A DNA stretch of 64,000 bases from Sporobacter termitidis DSM 10068 (GTDB taxonomy: Bacteria; Bacillota; Clostridia; Oscillospirales; Oscillospiraceae). The position numbers and the translations under genes are program-made. A model generated the notes under the pieces. That model worked only from the letters and a program-made list of their open reading frames with translations, was not told the DNA's origin and searched no databases. The DNA lies in assembly GCF_900130065.1 (NCBI RefSeq), contig NZ_FQXV01000002.1, positions 1 through 64,000 of the forward strand, in the 5' to 3' direction. Shown piece by piece: positions 45,586 through 53,781 of this stretch. The stretch's first letter is position 1; each line of letters opens with the position of its first letter.

Positions 45586-46233
45586 TCAAGCCCGAACGAT
45601 CATGTCGACAAGACAGCCCGGCGTATGGATGACGTCCGGGTCCAGCGCGCCGACCTCGACGATCTCCTCGGCCTCGACGATGACGAGGTCCGCGGCGGTG
45701 GCGAAAATCTGGTTAAAGTTGCGTGCTGTCCTGCGGTACACGAGATTGCCCATTTTGTCGGCCTTCCAGGCGTGTATGAACGCCACGTCGGCATGCAGCG
45801 GCTTTTCGAGGAGATATTTTTTTCCGTCGACCTCGATGACCGGCTTGCCTTCGGCGATCGGCGTGCCGAGCCCTGTCGGCGTCAGGATGCCGCCGATGCC
45901 GGCGCCCCCCGCGCGGACGCGCTCGCACAGCGTGCCCTGAGGAACAAAGGTAACGTCGATCTCGCCGGCGACCACCTTTTCCACGGTCTCCGTATTGCTG
46001 CCGATGTGCGAGCAGGTGATATGCCTGATGCGGTTCTCGTGCACCAGGAGCCCGATGCCGCGCCCTTTGATGCTGGTATTGTTCGATATGACGTTGAGAT
46101 TTGTATAGCCCTTGTCGATGACACCCTTGATGAGTGTCTCGGGCACGCCGGTGTTGACAAAGCCGGGAATGAGTATTGTCAAGCCATCATGCAGCTTTTC
46201 CAGGGCTCTGTCAATGGAGACTACTTTGTCCAT
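45586..46233 (-). CDS. 3-oxoacid CoA-transferase, subunit A
   Basis: This 215-residue alpha subunit has the family glycine motif LTILIPGFVNTGVPETLI and EKPLHADVAFIHAWKADKMGNLVYRRTARNFN. ATG at 46233 (MDKVVSIDRALEKLHDG) gives the family length, with AGGAAA upstream. It lies between the beta-keto acid cleavage enzyme and subunit B. Confidence 0.93.
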   Translation of the reverse strand: MDKVVSIDRALEKLHDGLTILIPGFVNTGVPETLIKGVIDKGYTNLNVISNNTSIKGRGIGLLVHENRIRHITCSHIGSNTETVEKVVAGEIDVTFVPQGTLCERVRAGGAGIGGILTPTGLGTPIAEGKPVIEVDGKKYLLEKPLHADVAFIHAWKADKMGNLVYRRTARNFNQIFATAADLVIVEAEEIVEVGALDPDVIHTPGCLVDMIVRA

Positions 46234-46305
46234 TGGGGTCAGTTTCCTTTCATATGCCGAGCGCTCCGGGCACCCGGCGGATACCCGGAGCATCGTTTCC
46301 CTTAT

Positions 46306-47217
46306 TTATCCCTTAAAGGTCGCCTCGTGGGTGACTTCGTCGCGCAGGCAATTACGGGTGATGCCGAGAATCTCCCTGGCGTCTTCGGCGGTGGCGATTT
46401 CGCGGCCGGCCAGCTTGGAGAGCTCAACGGCACGCTCGACGAGCTGCACGTTGGTGGCGATAACGCCCTTGGAATAGTAGATGTTGTCCTCCAGGCCGAC
46501 GCGGAGGCCGTCGCAGCCCAGCGCCAGGCCGGCGAGCATCATTGACATATGCGTTTTGCCGATACCGGACACGGACCATGTGGCGCCCTTCGGGAGCTTG
46601 CCCACAAGGAAGGCCAGGTTCTCAGTGGTGCCGGGCATGGAACCGCCCACGCCCATGATGAACTGGATGTGCGGGGGCTGAGGGATGTTGTGCTTGTTGA
46701 CATAATACATAACGCTGTCGACGTGGCCCGTATCGAAAACCTCGAACTCGGGCTTGACGTCATATTTGACGACTTCCTGGCTCAGAAGGTTCAAAAAGCG
46801 GGGGCTGTTCTCGAAGATGTAGCTGTTGGCCCAGTTGATGGTGTTGGGGTCAAAGGAACACATCTCGGGGCGCAGGGCGCCCAGATGCTGGATGCGCTTG
46901 ACGTCCTCGTATTCGCCGCCGGAGGTGGTGAGGTTTATGAGGATGTCCACACCGGCTTTTTTGCAGGCTTCGCGGGTCGTCTCAACGGCCTCGGTGAATT
47001 TCTGCAGGCTCATGGACTTGTAGCCGATCTGCATCTCGCCGTTTACCAGCTTATCCTCGCGGACGTGGATGTGGGCGATGGAGGCGCCGGCCTTGGCGCA
47101 GTCGACGATCTGCTCGGAAAGCTCCTGAGCGGTGTAGGGGACGGTGGGCGCCTGCTCTTTTTTTGTGCCGGCGCCGCACAGGCAGACCTGGATGATGACT
47201 TTATTGCTCTTCGGCAT
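46306..47217 (-). CDS. Beta-keto acid cleavage enzyme (candidate triacetate acetoacetate-lyase)
   Basis: This 303-residue TIM-barrel protein belongs to the BKACE (DUF849) family, zinc enzymes that split a beta-keto acid with an acyl-CoA to give acetoacetate and a new acyl-CoA. Seen here are the zinc ligands His49 and His51 in AHIHVRED, NLTTSGG at 95-101, and GLEDN at 241-245. The best known member, Kce, works in lysine fermentation, but no lysine aminomutase genes lie nearby. In this setting triacetate (3,5-dioxohexanoate) is the more likely substrate, giving acetoacetate and acetoacetyl-CoA. The family assignment is firm; the substrate is inferred from neighbours. Confidence 0.85.
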   Translation of the reverse strand: MPKSNKVIIQVCLCGAGTKKEQAPTVPYTAQELSEQIVDCAKAGASIAHIHVREDKLVNGEMQIGYKSMSLQKFTEAVETTREACKKAGVDILINLTTSGGEYEDVKRIQHLGALRPEMCSFDPNTINWANSYIFENSPRFLNLLSQEVVKYDVKPEFEVFDTGHVDSVMYYVNKHNIPQPPHIQFIMGVGGSMPGTTENLAFLVGKLPKGATWSVSGIGKTHMSMMLAGLALGCDGLRVGLEDNIYYSKGVIATNVQLVERAVELSKLAGREIATAEDAREILGITRNCLRDEVTHEATFKG

Positions 47218-47253
47218 GACTATTGTATTCCTTTCAAATTATGATTTAATGGA

Positions 47254-48219
47254 TCACACAGGGTCATCCATGAACTTCTTGGCAAGGCGGAAAACCTCAA
47301 ACAGCTGCTTGTCGCGCTTCGTCTTGAGCGCGCCGATGTCGACGCCCTCGTAATCGTAGAAGCCCTTTCCCGTTTTGATTCCCAGATCGCCGGCTTCAAC
47401 CAGCTTGGCAAGAGAAGTTGGCAGCTCGTCTCCATGCTCCGGCATGGTGTAGCTGCGGTTCTTGTAGTTGTTGGCGGTCATGTCCAGTCCTCCGAAGTCA
47501 GCGCGCTTCAGGAGGCCGAGAACAACGGCGCGGGGAATGAAGGACGCCTTTGCGGCGAGGTCGATAGCCTCCGCGTCGCAGTAGCCGTTATCCATAAGGT
47601 AAAACACCTCGCGGTTGAGGCACTGCTGAAGGCGGTTGACGATATAGCCCTGGATAAACTTCTTCATCAGAACGGCGGTTTTTCCGCATTTTTTGAGCAT
47701 GCTGACGGCGATGTCCGCATACTCCTGAGGAGCCTGCTCGCTCTTGACGACCTCAACAAGAGGAATGAGCTGAGGCGGCGCATACCAGTGGCAGATGATC
47801 TGCTGGGGCAGCAGCTTCGCCGGAATGACCTCGAAAATGTTGAGCGCGGAGGTATTGGAGGCAACGATAACGTCGCTGGGCAGGATTTCGGCCAGCTGTG
47901 CGTAAAGCTCTTCCTTGGCTTCCCTCTTCTCAACGATGGTCTCCATAATAAAATCGGCGCCCTTGACAGCTTCCGCAACGTTTTCCTTGAAGCTGATCCT
48001 TGCATAAATGGCGTCGATATCCGCGGCCTTGATTTCGCCTTCTTCGGCAAAGGTCTTCAGGCTGGATTTAAGCGCGTCTTTGGCTTTCTCGCGGGTAGCC
48101 TCGCTGCGGGTCCACATCGTTACCTCATAGCCGCCCATCGCAAAAGTCTGGGCGATGCCCGGTCCCATGGTTCCCGCGCCGAGAACGGCGATCTTTTTTA
48201 TGTCGTTGATAGTTTTCAT
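47254..48219 (-). CDS. 3-hydroxyacyl-CoA dehydrogenase family protein (candidate 3-hydroxy-5-oxohexanoate dehydrogenase)
   Basis: This 321-residue NAD(P)-dependent enzyme has the Rossmann motif GAGTMG at residues 14-19 and resembles 3-hydroxybutyryl-CoA dehydrogenase in overall plan (TSALNIFEV, FIQGYIVNRLQQCLNREVFYL in the helical domain). It is slightly longer than the usual 280-290 residues. Given its place between the cyclase and the cleavage enzyme, I infer oxidation of free 3-hydroxy-5-oxohexanoate to 3,5-dioxohexanoate. An ordinary acyl-CoA role in butyrate metabolism is the alternative. Confidence 0.8.
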   Translation of the reverse strand: MKTINDIKKIAVLGAGTMGPGIAQTFAMGGYEVTMWTRSEATREKAKDALKSSLKTFAEEGEIKAADIDAIYARISFKENVAEAVKGADFIMETIVEKREAKEELYAQLAEILPSDVIVASNTSALNIFEVIPAKLLPQQIICHWYAPPQLIPLVEVVKSEQAPQEYADIAVSMLKKCGKTAVLMKKFIQGYIVNRLQQCLNREVFYLMDNGYCDAEAIDLAAKASFIPRAVVLGLLKRADFGGLDMTANNYKNRSYTMPEHGDELPTSLAKLVEAGDLGIKTGKGFYDYEGVDIGALKTKRDKQLFEVFRLAKKFMDDPV

Positions 48220-48250
48220 TTAATAAACCTCTTTAGCCTCTTTTTGAAAA

Positions 48251-48283
48251 TTTTGCCCCACAAGGAGCGCTTGTGGGGCAAAA
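48251..48283 (-). terminator. Terminator-like hairpin between the cyclase and dehydrogenase genes
   Basis: A perfect 14-bp stem (48251-48264 with 48270-48283) and 5-base loop; on the minus strand it is followed by TTTTC. It may partly end transcription so that the cyclase is made in excess over the downstream genes. Confidence 0.65.
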
Positions 48284-48297
48284 GTGTCATATTATGC

Positions 48298-49185
48298 TTA
48301 GAAAGCCCCTTGTTCCCAAGCAACCAGCCGGACGAAACCGCCGTCGGCCATTTCACAGCGGAACGGGAACGCGGCAACGATCATGCGCTTGCCGGTGCAG
48401 TCGTCGATATCGCCGCCGGCGTTTTCGACGGTGCAGCAGCCCGCCTGCATGAAAATTCTGTGGCAAGGCTCATAATCCGGGAACTCCTTGGTGGGATCCT
48501 TGCCGGTTGCCTGACGGTAAGCCGTATCGAGCCAAGGCATCTGCTCCTTGAGCGGATGGTGCCACAGCGGCGCGTCAGTGGCGCCCCATGTGCCGGAAAT
48601 GCCCTTGATTTTCTTTTCGTGCACGAGCCATTTGGCGACGGTGGGGCCCATGCCGGGATAGTAGTTGTAATACTTGTCGTTGTTCTTTCTCCAGTAGTGC
48701 TGGAAGCCTGTGTTCACAACGACCCAGTCGTTTTCGCGGATCTCGAGGCCGTCCTTCTTGGCGGCTTTCTCGAAGTCCTCGGGCTGCAGCTCATACCAGA
48801 GGCCGTCCTCAAAGCCCGTCTTCCATTTCTTTTCGAACTCGTCCTTCAGGTAACGCATGTCGAGGATGACGCCGGTGCCGACGCAGTACTCCAGCGGGAT
48901 CTCGTTGAGGGAATAGCCGTTTCTCTCGCGGTCAACCTCTTCCTCGTGGAGCACGTGGTTCGGCGCGTCCATGTGGGTGCCGGCGTGAAGCGTGCCGGTG
49001 TAGGTCATCGTTCTCTTGTGAAAACGTCCGAGATACTGGCCGCGGGGGAAGATGAGGTCCTGACGGGGACCGGGGAAGGGCCACAGCGGGGTGTCGACGC
49101 CCCAGGGCTGCGACAGATCGTAAATCTTCGTCATCTTGTTCCTGTCAAGATACATCTTGCTCTTGTCGAGCGGCATGTAAGCCAT
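48298..49185 (-). CDS. Cyclase-family hydrolase (candidate dihydrophloroglucinol cyclohydrolase)
   Basis: This 295-residue protein belongs to the cyclase/kynurenine formamidase-like superfamily (PF04199 type). The metal-binding motif HAGTHMDAP is at residues 67-75, preceded by TMTYTGTL. Members hydrolyse cyclic or amide bonds with Mn or Zn. In the phloroglucinol pathway a member of this superfamily opens the ring of dihydrophloroglucinol to 3-hydroxy-5-oxohexanoate, as I recall. The gene follows a MerR-type promoter and begins the operon that continues with the dehydrogenase, BKACE and CoA-transferase genes. Confidence 0.8.
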   Translation of the reverse strand: MAYMPLDKSKMYLDRNKMTKIYDLSQPWGVDTPLWPFPGPRQDLIFPRGQYLGRFHKRTMTYTGTLHAGTHMDAPNHVLHEEEVDRERNGYSLNEIPLEYCVGTGVILDMRYLKDEFEKKWKTGFEDGLWYELQPEDFEKAAKKDGLEIRENDWVVVNTGFQHYWRKNNDKYYNYYPGMGPTVAKWLVHEKKIKGISGTWGATDAPLWHHPLKEQMPWLDTAYRQATGKDPTKEFPDYEPCHRIFMQAGCCTVENAGGDIDDCTGKRMIVAAFPFRCEMADGGFVRLVAWEQGAF

Positions 49186-49241
49186 ATGATAACCTCCAAT
49201 AATATTGTAGAATTTTGTTAACTGCGCGTATAACTATTAAG

Positions 49242-49272
49242 ATTCTAAACCTTGGGACTATTCCAAAGTCAA
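49242..49272 (-). promoter_or_regulatory. MerR-type promoter/operator before the cyclase gene
   Basis: On the minus strand TTGACT (49267-49272), a 19-base spacer, TAGAAT (49242-49247). The spacer (TTGGAATAGTCCCAAGG core) is dyad-symmetric. The over-long 19-bp spacing with a central dyad is characteristic of promoters activated by DNA distortion by MerR-family proteins. A near-identical site lies at 61995-62025. Confidence 0.85.
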
Positions 49273-49291
49273 GGGAATTTATTTAATTTTA

Positions 49292-49500
49292 TTGGACTTT
49301 CAATAAATATCAGATTATAATGGCTGTAAGAGCGGCTATTATACGCGCGTATGGGCACAATGTGCCCATACGCTGTAATTTAAGCCGCGGCCCGTCCCGC
49401 GCCGGCGGTAAATTATATCAGGCGTTTATCCTGATATAATATTAGCAATGTCAGCAAAATTACGCATCTGACCGGAAAAGGCGCCTGAAGGCGCGTTTTT
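49292..49500 (+). promoter_or_regulatory. Promoters and hairpins in the leader of the first MerR gene
   Basis: The 349-base divergent gap 49186-49534 carries two possible plus-strand promoters: TTGGAC-18-TATAAT (49292-49297, 49316-49321) and an extended -10 TGATATAAT (49432-49440). Between them is a perfect 11-bp palindromic hairpin (49348-49358 with 49362-49372). After the second, a small GC hairpin (49481-49494) with five Ts (49496-49500) looks like an attenuator ahead of the gene start at 49535. Confidence 0.5.
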
Positions 49501-49534
49501 GTCATATGTGTTGCCGTAAAGGAGGTTTAAGCCA

Positions 49535-50344
49535 GTGCGTTACAAGATCGGGGATGTGGCCAGAATCCTCGGGATTTCACCCGACCTGATCCGGTATTAC
49601 GAGGAAAAGGGCGTCGTCTCGCCGCAGAAGGACCCGTACAATAATTACAGATATTACGATACCTGGGATATCAATTTCCTCATTGACTGCCTCTGGTTTA
49701 AAAATTTCGGTTTTGGGATCGAGCAGGTGGCGCACATCGTATCGCAGAATACATACGACGCGCTGGTGGACAATCTCTCCGCCCGGGGCGATGAGCTCCT
49801 TGCCGCCATCCATTACCAGGAGCTGCTCCTGCAGCGTATCCAAAAATATGCCGAAAGCCTCAAGAGCCTGCGCGGCTATCTCGGCCAGTGCGACATCCGC
49901 CGCAGCGCCGAGTTTGTCCGCTATTTAAACCGCTATAACACCATCTACGACAACGACTCCGAGCTGCAGACGCTGAACAGGCAGTGGCTTAAGTTTATGC
50001 CGTTTTCGCGGCGGTACTTCGAGGTCCCGGAGGACGGCCTCATGGGCGAGGGCGACGATTACGCCTGGGGCTTTTCCATCGGCATGCAGTACGTCGAGGA
50101 ATTCAATATCGAGATCAGCTCCCCTGTCAAGCACATCCCCTCCCAGCTTTGCATTCATTCGGCGTTCACCTCGACGGGCAAGGACCGGTTTACGGCGCGC
50201 CACCTGGATTTTCTCACTGAATATGCCGAAAAGAACAGCCTGAAGGTCGCCGGCACCGCCTTCGGCAACCTCGCCTGCAGCGTCGTTGAAAACGACGAGA
50301 TTACAGGTTTTTTTGAAGTCTGGCTGCCGATAGAAGAGAACTGA
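49535..50344 (+). CDS. MerR-family regulator 1
   Basis: This 269-residue protein starts at GTG 49535 after AAAGGAGG. The MerR winged helix covers residues 1-70 (YKIGDVARILGISPDLIRYYEEKGVVSP), followed by a coiled-coil (about 80-125) and a C-terminal effector domain of about 140 residues ending GFFEVWLPIEEN. The ending resembles GyrI-like/BmrR-type ligand-binding domains, suggesting an organic effector. It is divergent from the cyclase operon, whose promoter has MerR architecture, so it is the leading candidate regulator of that promoter. A paralogue lies at 51954. Confidence 0.9.
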   Translation: MRYKIGDVARILGISPDLIRYYEEKGVVSPQKDPYNNYRYYDTWDINFLIDCLWFKNFGFGIEQVAHIVSQNTYDALVDNLSARGDELLAAIHYQELLLQRIQKYAESLKSLRGYLGQCDIRRSAEFVRYLNRYNTIYDNDSELQTLNRQWLKFMPFSRRYFEVPEDGLMGEGDDYAWGFSIGMQYVEEFNIEISSPVKHIPSQLCIHSAFTSTGKDRFTARHLDFLTEYAEKNSLKVAGTAFGNLACSVVENDEITGFFEVWLPIEEN

Positions 50345-50445
50345 CCGTCTCAATAATGCCGGGCCAGTCCTTGAAACCCCGCCCTGACGGCATAATATAT
50401 CTGCGCCCTGAACGCCCGGATTTTACGGAATTGACGGTGTAATTC

Positions 50446-51573
50446 GTGAAGCTTATAAAAAAGAAAGCCATTCGGCTGATTATTATTGCCGTCATAATTC
50501 TCTGTCTTGGCGCAGGCGCCTTTATGGCATATGCTTCATATCGGATGAGCCTGCTGCCTTCCATGACCTTTGATGAAATGATGGCCTATACAACCCGGAA
50601 TAACGATAAAGCGCTTATTACCGTCGGCATCATCCGGAACGGGGAAACGACGTATACCGTCTATGGAAAAAACGGTTCGGTTTTGCCAGGCGAGGACCAT
50701 GTTTATGAAATCGGTTCATTGACAAAAACCTTTACCGCGGCACTGCTCTGCAAGGCCATCAGCGAGGGGAAAGTCAATTTAAACGATGAAATCAGCAAAT
50801 ATATCGCCCTGCCCGGCGGAGGTTATTATCCGACGCTGAACCGACTTGTCACCCATATCTCCGGCTATAAAGAATATTATCTTGAGTGGCCGATGATCAC
50901 CGGTTTTCTTAGCGGGCAGAAGAACAGTTATTATGGCATTGATCGTGAGATGCTCGTCAAGAGGCTGGCGGATATCGCGCTGGAGGACAAGGATTACGCT
51001 TATAAATACTCCAATTTCGGCATGGCCGCCATCGGAGAAGTATTGGGAAAGGTATACGGCGCAAGCTATACAAAGCTCATGGACGACTATCTCGCCAATG
51101 ATCTCAGGCTTGAGCACACCAGGGTAAGCGACGGGACGGGTGACCTCAGCGGTTATTGGCGCTGGAAAGAAGACGACGCTTACGCGCCTGCCGGCGCTCT
51201 GACATCGACCGTCAGTGATATGATGCGCTATATCAAGCTGCAGATGTCCGGCGAACTTCCCTATTTGGCTCAGGGGCATGATATCCTGGCCCAAATCGGC
51301 GCCACGCCAAAGCAGTATGAAAAATTGGACATCCGGCTTGACGCCGCCGGTATCGGCTGGATTATCGATACAAAAAACAATATTATCTGGCATAACGGCG
51401 GGACGAGTTATTTCAACAGCTACGCAGCTTTTGACAAGGAAAAGCAAATCGGTGTCGTTATACTGTCAAACTGTTCGCCAAAATACCGAATACCGTCAAC
51501 CGTCATGGGTGTGAAGCTGATGAAGACATTGCAAAATGAAAGCGGCGCGCCCAATCACAACAAAGACGCATGA
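50446..51573 (+). CDS. Membrane-anchored serine hydrolase (class C beta-lactamase-like)
   Basis: This 375-residue protein starts at GTG 50446, with an N-terminal signal anchor (AIRLIIIAVIILCLGAGAFMAY, about 9-30). The penicillin-recognising fold shows SLTK (Ser91, Lys94) in YEIGSLTKTFTAALL, the YSN motif in YAYKYSNFG, and a late WHNGGTSYF in place of KTG. Probable esterase or D-aminopeptidase-like activity outside the cell; substrate unknown. The next gene overlaps its stop codon (ATGA). Confidence 0.88.
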   Translation: MKLIKKKAIRLIIIAVIILCLGAGAFMAYASYRMSLLPSMTFDEMMAYTTRNNDKALITVGIIRNGETTYTVYGKNGSVLPGEDHVYEIGSLTKTFTAALLCKAISEGKVNLNDEISKYIALPGGGYYPTLNRLVTHISGYKEYYLEWPMITGFLSGQKNSYYGIDREMLVKRLADIALEDKDYAYKYSNFGMAAIGEVLGKVYGASYTKLMDDYLANDLRLEHTRVSDGTGDLSGYWRWKEDDAYAPAGALTSTVSDMMRYIKLQMSGELPYLAQGHDILAQIGATPKQYEKLDIRLDAAGIGWIIDTKNNIIWHNGGTSYFNSYAAFDKEKQIGVVILSNCSPKYRIPSTVMGVKLMKTLQNESGAPNHNKDA

Positions 51574-51890
51574 ACAACACCTTTGAACAAATCTATAATA
51601 TAGCCCGGCAGATTCCGTACGGACGGGTGACCACGTACGGGCGCATCGCTTTTCTCATCGGCAACCCGCGGCTGTCGCGCGTCGTGGGCTATGCCATGAG
51701 CGGCTGTCCCGACGGGGCCGATGTGCCGTGCCACCGGGTAGTGAACCGCTTCGGCGGCCTGGCCGACGCTTTCATGCCGCTGGGGAAGGAATCGCACCGG
51801 CTGCTTTTAGAAATGGAGGGCGTGGCGTTTACGCCCGACGGCAACGTGGACCTGGAGCGTTTCATGTGGTACGGGCCGCACGACGGCTGA
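51570..51890 (+). CDS. Methylated-DNA-cysteine methyltransferase domain protein (short MGMT)
   Basis: This 106-residue protein is the DNA-binding/catalytic domain of the MGMT family without the N-terminal ribonuclease-like domain. IPYGRVTTYGRIA is the helix-turn-helix region, and VPCHRVVNRFG keeps the alkyl-acceptor cysteine, so it is not an inactive ATL protein by that criterion. It overlaps the serine hydrolase stop codon by four bases. Confidence 0.9.
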   Translation: MNNTFEQIYNIARQIPYGRVTTYGRIAFLIGNPRLSRVVGYAMSGCPDGADVPCHRVVNRFGGLADAFMPLGKESHRLLLEMEGVAFTPDGNVDLERFMWYGPHDG

Positions 51891-51953
51891 AGCCGCAGCC
51901 TCAAGCCGTATCGGCACGGCCCGGAGCCGCGCAATTATTAAGGAGCTGTATTT

Positions 51954-52826
51954 GTGGAAAATGACGCCGGGAATAATCTTCTGAAAGCTAAGGGCATCAA
52001 TCGGCTGGACCACGAAAATGCCAAAAAGGTTTTTCGCGCGGGAGACTTGTACAACAGCTTGGGTCTTACGAGAGAAACAATTCGGCACTATGAGAAGATC
52101 GGGTTACTAAAGCCGCGTCAGAATAAGGATAACAACTATCGTGAGTTCAGCACTTACGATTTTACCCGATTGCTTATCGTTGATTTTTATAAAAAACGCG
52201 GGTTGACCCTGAGCGAAATACATCAAATAATAGAGGGCTTATCCTTATCTGAGATATATGGTGTCCTTGAGCGTAAACGGGTGGAAATAGAAAACAAGCT
52301 CAGGGAAGAGCAGAGAATTCTGAAAATGCTTCAGGAAACGAGCGATTTCCATGCGGAGTTTGAGAGCAGTCTTAATGTTTTTTCCATTCGGAAAGCGCCT
52401 GTATATGAAATACTGGGAGAGCTCTCGGCCATAACGGCATTTGAAGAGTACCCCGAAAAAGCCCTTGGCATCATGGACCAAAATGCCGAGGACTTATTTG
52501 GCAAGATGCTCAGGGAAATCACATTTGACCGCACCGGCTATACCGGTACAAAAATGTATATCGTCAATAAGCTCGCGCCTGAGCGGAAAGCCCCGCCGGG
52601 ACTGCTGGATATCGGCAGCTGCATGTATACCGTGACGGAATCAGGCAGATTTAATGACGCGGACGACGCAATGATCGGTGAAATCCATGAACGCGGATAT
52701 CGGTGGGCGGATGCACACAATGTTAAGCTCAAGGGTGTTGTATATATTAATATAGCTTTAGTGGCTTTTCAGGACCAAAAGGAGCGCCTGTTCTTCGAGG
52801 CATGGGCGCCAATTGAAGAAGACTAA
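51954..52826 (+). CDS. MerR-family regulator 2
   Basis: This 290-residue regulator, starting at GTG 51954 after AAGGAGCTG, has an N-terminal extension of about 20 residues, then the MerR helix-turn-helix (FRAGDLYNSLGLTRETIRHYEKIGLLKP), the second helical element (NNYREFSTYDFTRLLIVDFYKKRGLTLSEIHQII), a coiled coil and an effector domain ending LFFEAWAPIEED. Its ending and plan match regulator 1, so they are paralogues. A MerR-type promoter lies immediately downstream, before the CPBP protease gene. It is a little less GC-rich than its neighbours. Confidence 0.9.
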   Translation: MENDAGNNLLKAKGINRLDHENAKKVFRAGDLYNSLGLTRETIRHYEKIGLLKPRQNKDNNYREFSTYDFTRLLIVDFYKKRGLTLSEIHQIIEGLSLSEIYGVLERKRVEIENKLREEQRILKMLQETSDFHAEFESSLNVFSIRKAPVYEILGELSAITAFEEYPEKALGIMDQNAEDLFGKMLREITFDRTGYTGTKMYIVNKLAPERKAPPGLLDIGSCMYTVTESGRFNDADDAMIGEIHERGYRWADAHNVKLKGVVYINIALVAFQDQKERLFFEAWAPIEED

Positions 52827-52844
52827 AAAAACTTAAAAAAGCTC

Positions 52845-52875
52845 TTGACCTGGGGGTTACCCCCACCTTTAAAAT
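52845..52875 (+). promoter_or_regulatory. MerR-type promoter before the CPBP protease gene
   Basis: TTGACC (52845-52850), exactly 19 bases, TAAAAT (52870-52875). The spacer contains a perfect dyad, tgggggt-ta-accccca when the strands are paired (tgggggttaccccca). It starts 19 bases after the stop codon of regulator 2. Confidence 0.8.
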
Positions 52876-52926
52876 CAAACCGGCAGCAAATTTACTTGTT
52901 GTACGACGTATTTTGAAGGTGATCGC

Positions 52927-53751
52927 ATGAAAAATGCTTCTATGAAATATGTAATCTTTACATATTTATTTTTTTGGGCGTTTATTGGCGTCATAGGCTT
53001 GTTTTTAATGGTACTGCAGCTTGATGAGGTTGCGTCGGTTTTGCAGATAATTTCCGCATGGTCTCCGACAATCGTCATTTTATTCATGTTTGGTAAGCTG
53101 TATAAAAATGAAAAGCTGCTGCCTTTTCTAAAACGCCAGTTTTCGGGAAAAATTAAAATTTCAGTAGTCCTGTGGATACTTGCCGTATTGGGCCTCACCT
53201 GCGTGGGTACCTTGCTGTATTTCAATATAACCGACAAGCTTCCCCTTCAAAAATTATTGATAGCGCCAGGCGCCGTTGGCGCTTTGCTGCTGAATTCGAT
53301 TATAACAGGAGCCACAGGCGAAGAGCTCGGCTGGCGCGGTTATCTGCTCAATGCGCTTACAAAAAAGTACAGCCCGCTGAAAGCTGCGATAATCGTCGGA
53401 ATCGTCTGGTCTTTCTGGCATCTGCCGCTATGGTTTTTAAGCGGATACGCAGGCTGGGAGGTGGCCGGGTATGGGCTGCTGTTCACCGTATCCTTAACCT
53501 CGGCATCTATTCTTATAACAATGTTTTATAGCTTGAGCCACAATTTACTCATCCCCATACTGATTCACTTTTTGATGAATTTCCTGATGGGCCTCGTTGC
53601 GCTCGAACAGTCGATCGCGTCGTTCGCTGTTACCTCCGCGCTTTATCTCGCAGCTGCGGTTATCGCCATACTGGTAAACTATAAAAAGGTGTTATACGGC
53701 AGGCCGGCGCGCGTATCACCAATGACGGACAGCGAGGCCGGCAGCCTATAG
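52927..53751 (+). CDS. CPBP-family intramembrane metalloprotease
   Basis: This 274-residue membrane protein has about eight hydrophobic segments and the Abi/CPBP motifs EELGWRGYLL (residues near 137), GIVWSFWHLPLW, and a later LIPILIHFLMNF. Such Rce1-like proteins can process prenylated or secreted peptides or give bacteriocin self-immunity. Expression is probably controlled by regulator 2 through the adjacent MerR-type promoter. Confidence 0.9.
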   Translation: MKNASMKYVIFTYLFFWAFIGVIGLFLMVLQLDEVASVLQIISAWSPTIVILFMFGKLYKNEKLLPFLKRQFSGKIKISVVLWILAVLGLTCVGTLLYFNITDKLPLQKLLIAPGAVGALLLNSIITGATGEELGWRGYLLNALTKKYSPLKAAIIVGIVWSFWHLPLWFLSGYAGWEVAGYGLLFTVSLTSASILITMFYSLSHNLLIPILIHFLMNFLMGLVALEQSIASFAVTSALYLAAAVIAILVNYKKVLYGRPARVSPMTDSEAGSL

Positions 53752-53781
53752 AACAGGTGCGTCATAAGAACTCACCGTAAG

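Noticed and set aside
46306-47217. Lysine fermentation cluster based on the BKACE and CoA-transferase genes
   Set aside because: No lysine aminomutase, diaminohexanoate dehydrogenase or aminobutyryl-CoA ammonia lyase lies nearby, while cyclase and transhydroxylase genes do.
51570-51890. Alkyltransferase-like (ATL) protein lacking activity
   Set aside because: The PCHRV motif keeps the acceptor cysteine, so a catalytically competent short MGMT is more likely.
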